Source: Candidatus Zipacnadia bacterium
GTDB lineage: Bacteria; Armatimonadota; Zipacnadia; Zipacnadales; Zipacnadaceae
Reading direction: 5' to 3'
Assembly (NCBI GenBank): GCA_029821215.1
Contig: JALGTV010000118.1
Location: 1 to 7,513, forward strand
DNA: 7,513 nt
Shown here: piece after piece, positions 5,736 to 7,513 of the stretch
Numbering within the stretch: the first letter of the stretch is position 1
How the letters are laid out: each line of letters starts with the position of its first letter
Made by a program: the position numbers and the translations under genes
Notes under the pieces: model-generated
What the model saw: only the letters and a program-made list of their open reading frames with translations
The model's database searches: none
What the model was told of the DNA's origin: nothing

Positions 5736-6161
5736 TCAGTCTACGATCTCAATACCCATACTGCGGGCGGTGCCGGCGATAATGCGCATGGCGGCCTCAA
5801 TATCCCGAGCATTGAGATCCTGCATTTTCTGCTCGGCGATGGCCTGGACCTGCTGCGAGCTTACCTGGCCTACCGGCTCGCGATTGGGCACCCCGGAGGC
5901 CTTTTCAATGCCAGCAGCCTTCTTTAGCAGACTGGCCGCCGGCGGCGTCTTGCAGATGAATGAGAAGCTGCGGTCGGCATAGATGGTTAGCTCCACGGGA
6001 ATGATATCGCCTATCTGCTGGGCTGTCTGCTCGTTGAAGGTCTTGCAGAACTCCATGATGTTAACCCCGTGCTGGCCCAGAGCGGGGCCGACGGGGGGCG
6101 CGGGATTGGCCTTGCCAGCCGGAATCTGTAATTTAACCACTGTCAGCACTTTTTTTGCCAT
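5736..6161 (-). CDS. rplK: Ribosomal protein L11
   Basis: Binds the GTPase-associated region of 23S rRNA with L10 and is needed for EF-G function and RelA activation. At 141 residues it is of standard length. The N-terminal domain carries LQIPAGKANPAPPVGPALGQ (11-30) and HGVNIMEFCKTFNEQT (31-46), including the proline-rich segment contacted by thiopeptide antibiotics. The RNA-binding C-terminal domain holds FSFICKTPPAASLLKKAAGI (66-85) and ends with the usual IAGTARSMGIEI. GAGG lies ten bases before the ATG. The gene sits 71 bases after nusG; that gap can form a hairpin (6192-6197 with 6218-6223), which might be a regulatory site, though L1 binding cannot be shown from sequence. Confidence 0.98.
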   Translation of the reverse strand: MAKKVLTVVKLQIPAGKANPAPPVGPALGQHGVNIMEFCKTFNEQTAQQIGDIIPVELTIYADRSFSFICKTPPAASLLKKAAGIEKASGVPNREPVGQVSSQQVQAIAEQKMQDLNARDIEAAMRIIAGTARSMGIEIVD

Positions 6162-6232
6162 TGGTCACTGTCCTCAAAATATAGTAGCGACGGCTGGTCT
6201 CGCCCTTGGTAAGCGGTCCAGCCAGCACCGGT

Positions 6233-6751
6233 CTATAGCTTCTCGATTTGGGTAAAATCTAACTCGACTGGTGTCTCGCGGCCGAATATGGAGATGAGAA
6301 TCTTTACCGTTTCGTGCTCGGCATCTACTTCAGCGATCTTACCGGAGAATTCATTAAAGGGTCCCTCGGTGACCCGCACCGCATCTCCGGGCTGCCAGGT
6401 GACCTTGGGCCGCTGGCCCTCTTCGCCGATAGTCTTCATAATTCCGGTAACTTCCTCGTCACTGAGCGGCACTGGCGAGTCAGAAGAGCCGACAAAATGG
6501 GTGACACCGGCGGTACGCTGAATCAGGTGGCGCAGATCATTAGTCAGGTCCATCTCCATGAGAATATAGCCCGGGTATAGCTTGCGTTTGCGCTCCCGAC
6601 GTTTACCACTCGACGACGTAATTTCTGTCTCAGTAGGGATGAGAATGCGCCCCAGCAGGTGCCCGAGTTCGTGGGCATCGGCGCTCTTCTCTATTACCGT
6701 TTTAACCTTATTCTCTTTTCCAGTGAGGGTATGGACTACATACCATTGCAT
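6233..6751 (-). CDS. nusG: Transcription termination/antitermination factor NusG
   Basis: Binds elongating RNA polymerase and links it to Rho or to the ribosomal S10 protein. The 172 residues match the two-domain form. The NGN domain (1-108) has WYVVHTLTGKENKV (3-16), LYPGYILMEMDLT (58-70) and RTAGVTHFVGS (79-89). The KOW domain (about 119-172) has PGDAVRVTEGPFNEFSGKIAEVD (121-143) and a C-terminal strand ending DFTQIEKL. A basic patch GKRRERKRK (49-57) precedes the LYPGY motif, as in many homologues. There is no large insertion between the domains. Only a weak GGTG lies upstream of the ATG. It follows secE by 48 bases, the conserved secE-nusG pair. Confidence 0.98.
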   Translation of the reverse strand: MQWYVVHTLTGKENKVKTVIEKSADAHELGHLLGRILIPTETEITSSSGKRRERKRKLYPGYILMEMDLTNDLRHLIQRTAGVTHFVGSSDSPVPLSDEEVTGIMKTIGEEGQRPKVTWQPGDAVRVTEGPFNEFSGKIAEVDAEHETVKILISIFGRETPVELDFTQIEKL

Positions 6752-6793
6752 CTGTCTTACACCACTCTGACCTGTCTATTAGAGTGTCGCAGC

Positions 6794-6820
6794 ATTATAT
6801 TATTGATAAAGGCGCAACAA
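6794..6820 (-). promoter_or_regulatory. Weak candidate internal promoter before nusG
   Basis: A perfect TATAAT (6799-6794, minus strand) overlaps the end of secE. The best -35, TTGTTG (6820-6815), is 15 bases upstream, which is short of the favoured 17. Transcription would begin near 6787, giving nusG a leader of about 36 bases. The -10 is convincing but the whole element is uncertain. Confidence 0.3.
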
Positions 6821-7042
6821 TCCTACCAGCTTAGTAAGAATCATATCCAGCACCCCAACCCAAACGGCCACAATGAGGATAGCGATGAGCACCACTACAG
6901 TAAAGGTATAAGTCTCCTCATGACTGGGCCACACCACCCGGTGCAGCTCCTGCCATACCTCGCGGAGAAAATTCCAGGTATTGGTGAAAGGACGAACCAG
7001 CCTAATCAACAAACCGCCCGCCCATGCTTTAGACATCGCCAT
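6800..7042 (-). CDS. secE: Preprotein translocase subunit SecE
   Basis: Small membrane subunit that clamps SecY in the Sec translocon. From ATG 7042 it is 80 residues, the single-span form common outside the enteric bacteria. The conserved amphipathic helix and hinge are FLREVWQELHRVVWPSHEET (25-44), matching the family's E-x-x-K/R-V-x-WP pattern. One transmembrane segment follows at about 46-70 (FTVVVLIAILIVAVWVGVL), so the N-terminus is expected in the cytoplasm. A longer frame from TTG 7084 would begin only a few bases after the tRNA and lacks a ribosome site; ATG 7042 has GTGGAG eight bases upstream. A second ATG two codons later (7036) is also possible. The gene lies 47 bases after tRNA-Trp, probably on the same primary transcript. 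Confidence 0.95.
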   Translation of the reverse strand: MAMSKAWAGGLLIRLVRPFTNTWNFLREVWQELHRVVWPSHEETYTFTVVVLIAILIVAVWVGVLDMILTKLVGLLRLYQ

Positions 7043-7089
7043 TGTTACAACTCCACAAATTCCACAATAAGTCTGAAACGTCAATTCGC

Positions 7090-7166
<77 letters not shown>

Positions 7167-7203
7167 ACCCGGTCACCTATCAGTGATAAGCCAAATGCCG
7201 ACT

Positions 7204-7365
7204 CTACCGGCGAAGTCGCCTCTCGGTATGGAGAGTATGTCGACCACAGGCCGGGCAATATTTCTTTAGTTCCAATTTATCAGAGACGTTCTGCCGATTC
7301 TTGGATGTTGTGTAATTCTGAGCACTGCATTCGCTACATTCTAAGATTATCTTGGTCTGTGGCAT
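7204..7365 (-). CDS. rpmG: Ribosomal protein L33, zinc-binding form
   Basis: A 53-residue large-subunit protein near the E site. Translation from ATG 7365 begins MPQTKIILECSEC and contains NYTTSKNRQN (17-26), LELKKYCPACGRHTLHTERR (31-50), the usual L33 sequence. Two CxxC pairs, Cys10/Cys13 and Cys37/Cys40, mark the zinc-binding version, as opposed to the cysteine-free paralogue some bacteria express under zinc starvation. The ribosome site is poor: a GGAG lies about 13 bases upstream. It follows tuf by 37 bases and precedes tRNA-Trp by 37 bases, all on one strand. A hairpin in the tuf-rpmG gap (gtccc 7387-7391 with gggac 7395-7399, flanked by aatag/ctatt) lacks a T run and may be a processing site rather than a terminator. 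Confidence 0.96.
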   Translation of the reverse strand: MPQTKIILECSECSAQNYTTSKNRQNVSDKLELKKYCPACGRHTLHTERRLRR

Positions 7366-7402
7366 GTTTATTTGCTATCTCCAATAGTCCCATTGGGACC
7401 TA

Positions 7403-7513
7403 CTATTCAATAATTTGGGTAACGACGCCGGCGCCGACGGTATGACCGCCTTCGCGGATGGCAAAGCGCAGCCCCTGCTCCATGGCAATGGGCTGGATGA
7501 GCTGGGCAGTTAA
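7403..7513 (-). CDS. tuf: Elongation factor Tu, C-terminal 36 residues (partial)
   Basis: The gene runs off the right edge of the window. The visible end translates as LIQPIAMEQGLRFAIREGG then HTVGAGVVTQIIE and a TAG stop, which is the C-terminal beta-barrel end (domain 3) of EF-Tu, where the common form is ELIQPIAMEKGLRFAIREGG(R/H)TVGAGVVTxIIE. EF-Tu delivers aminoacyl-tRNA to the ribosome as a GTP complex. Its place at the head of rpmG, tRNA-Trp, secE and nusG is the usual order. Confidence 0.97.
   Translation of the reverse strand, partial: LTAQLIQPIAMEQGLRFAIREGGHTVGAGVVTQIIE

Noticed and set aside
7043..7084. TTG start extending SecE by 14 residues
   Set aside because: It would begin six bases after the tRNA 3' end with no ribosome site, and the added residues are not SecE-like; ATG 7042 has GTGGAG.

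Overview
The window carries the conserved bacterial translation/secretion cluster on the minus strand. Read from the right edge in transcription order it runs: 3' end of tuf, rpmG, tRNA-Trp, secE, nusG, rplK, rplA, an L10 leader, rplJ, rplL. Two less familiar minus-strand genes follow: a 295-residue helical protein and a short Pro-rich lipoprotein. On the plus strand are a zincin-type metallopeptidase, probably cut at its 5' end by the window edge, and proB (glutamate 5-kinase with a C-terminal PUA domain). The organism is a bacterium. Gene order, moderate GC, four-cysteine L33 and the style of the intergenic repeats would fit a Chloroflexota (Dehalococcoidia-like) genome, but that placement is an impression and not a demonstrated result.

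Region by region. 1-721: HEIGH metallopeptidase. 722-1217: a 496-base non-coding stretch holding a folded repeat (747-812) and a 285-base MITE-like element (909-1193) with 15-bp terminal inverted repeats and a 5-bp flanking duplication; it ends 24 bases before proB. 1218-2339: proB. 2367-2396: a strong hairpin between convergent genes, probably a shared bidirectional terminator. 2491-2679: lipoprotein. 2781-3668: helical protein with its own near-consensus sigma70 promoter (TTGCCA-17-TATAAT). 3767-4723: rplL and rplJ. 4724-4989: L10 leader with a promoter candidate at its upstream end and an intrinsic terminator before rplJ, which looks like a transcription attenuator. 4990-7042: rplA, rplK, nusG, secE. 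7090-7166: tRNA-Trp(CCA) with encoded CCA. 7204-7365: rpmG. 7403-7513: tuf C-terminus.

How it fits together. EF-Tu, L33, L11, L1, L10 and L7/L12 serve elongation and the ribosomal GTPase centre, NusG couples transcription to translation, and SecE anchors the Sec translocon. The L10 leader lets rplJ-rplL be tuned separately from the rest. rpoB/rpoC, which commonly follow rplL, are absent here; the helical-protein gene stands in their place.

No new enzymatic or defence system is evident. The most unusual content is the MITE-like element against proB, the attenuator candidate in the L10 leader, the shortened signature of L1, and the uncharacterised helical-protein/lipoprotein pair.
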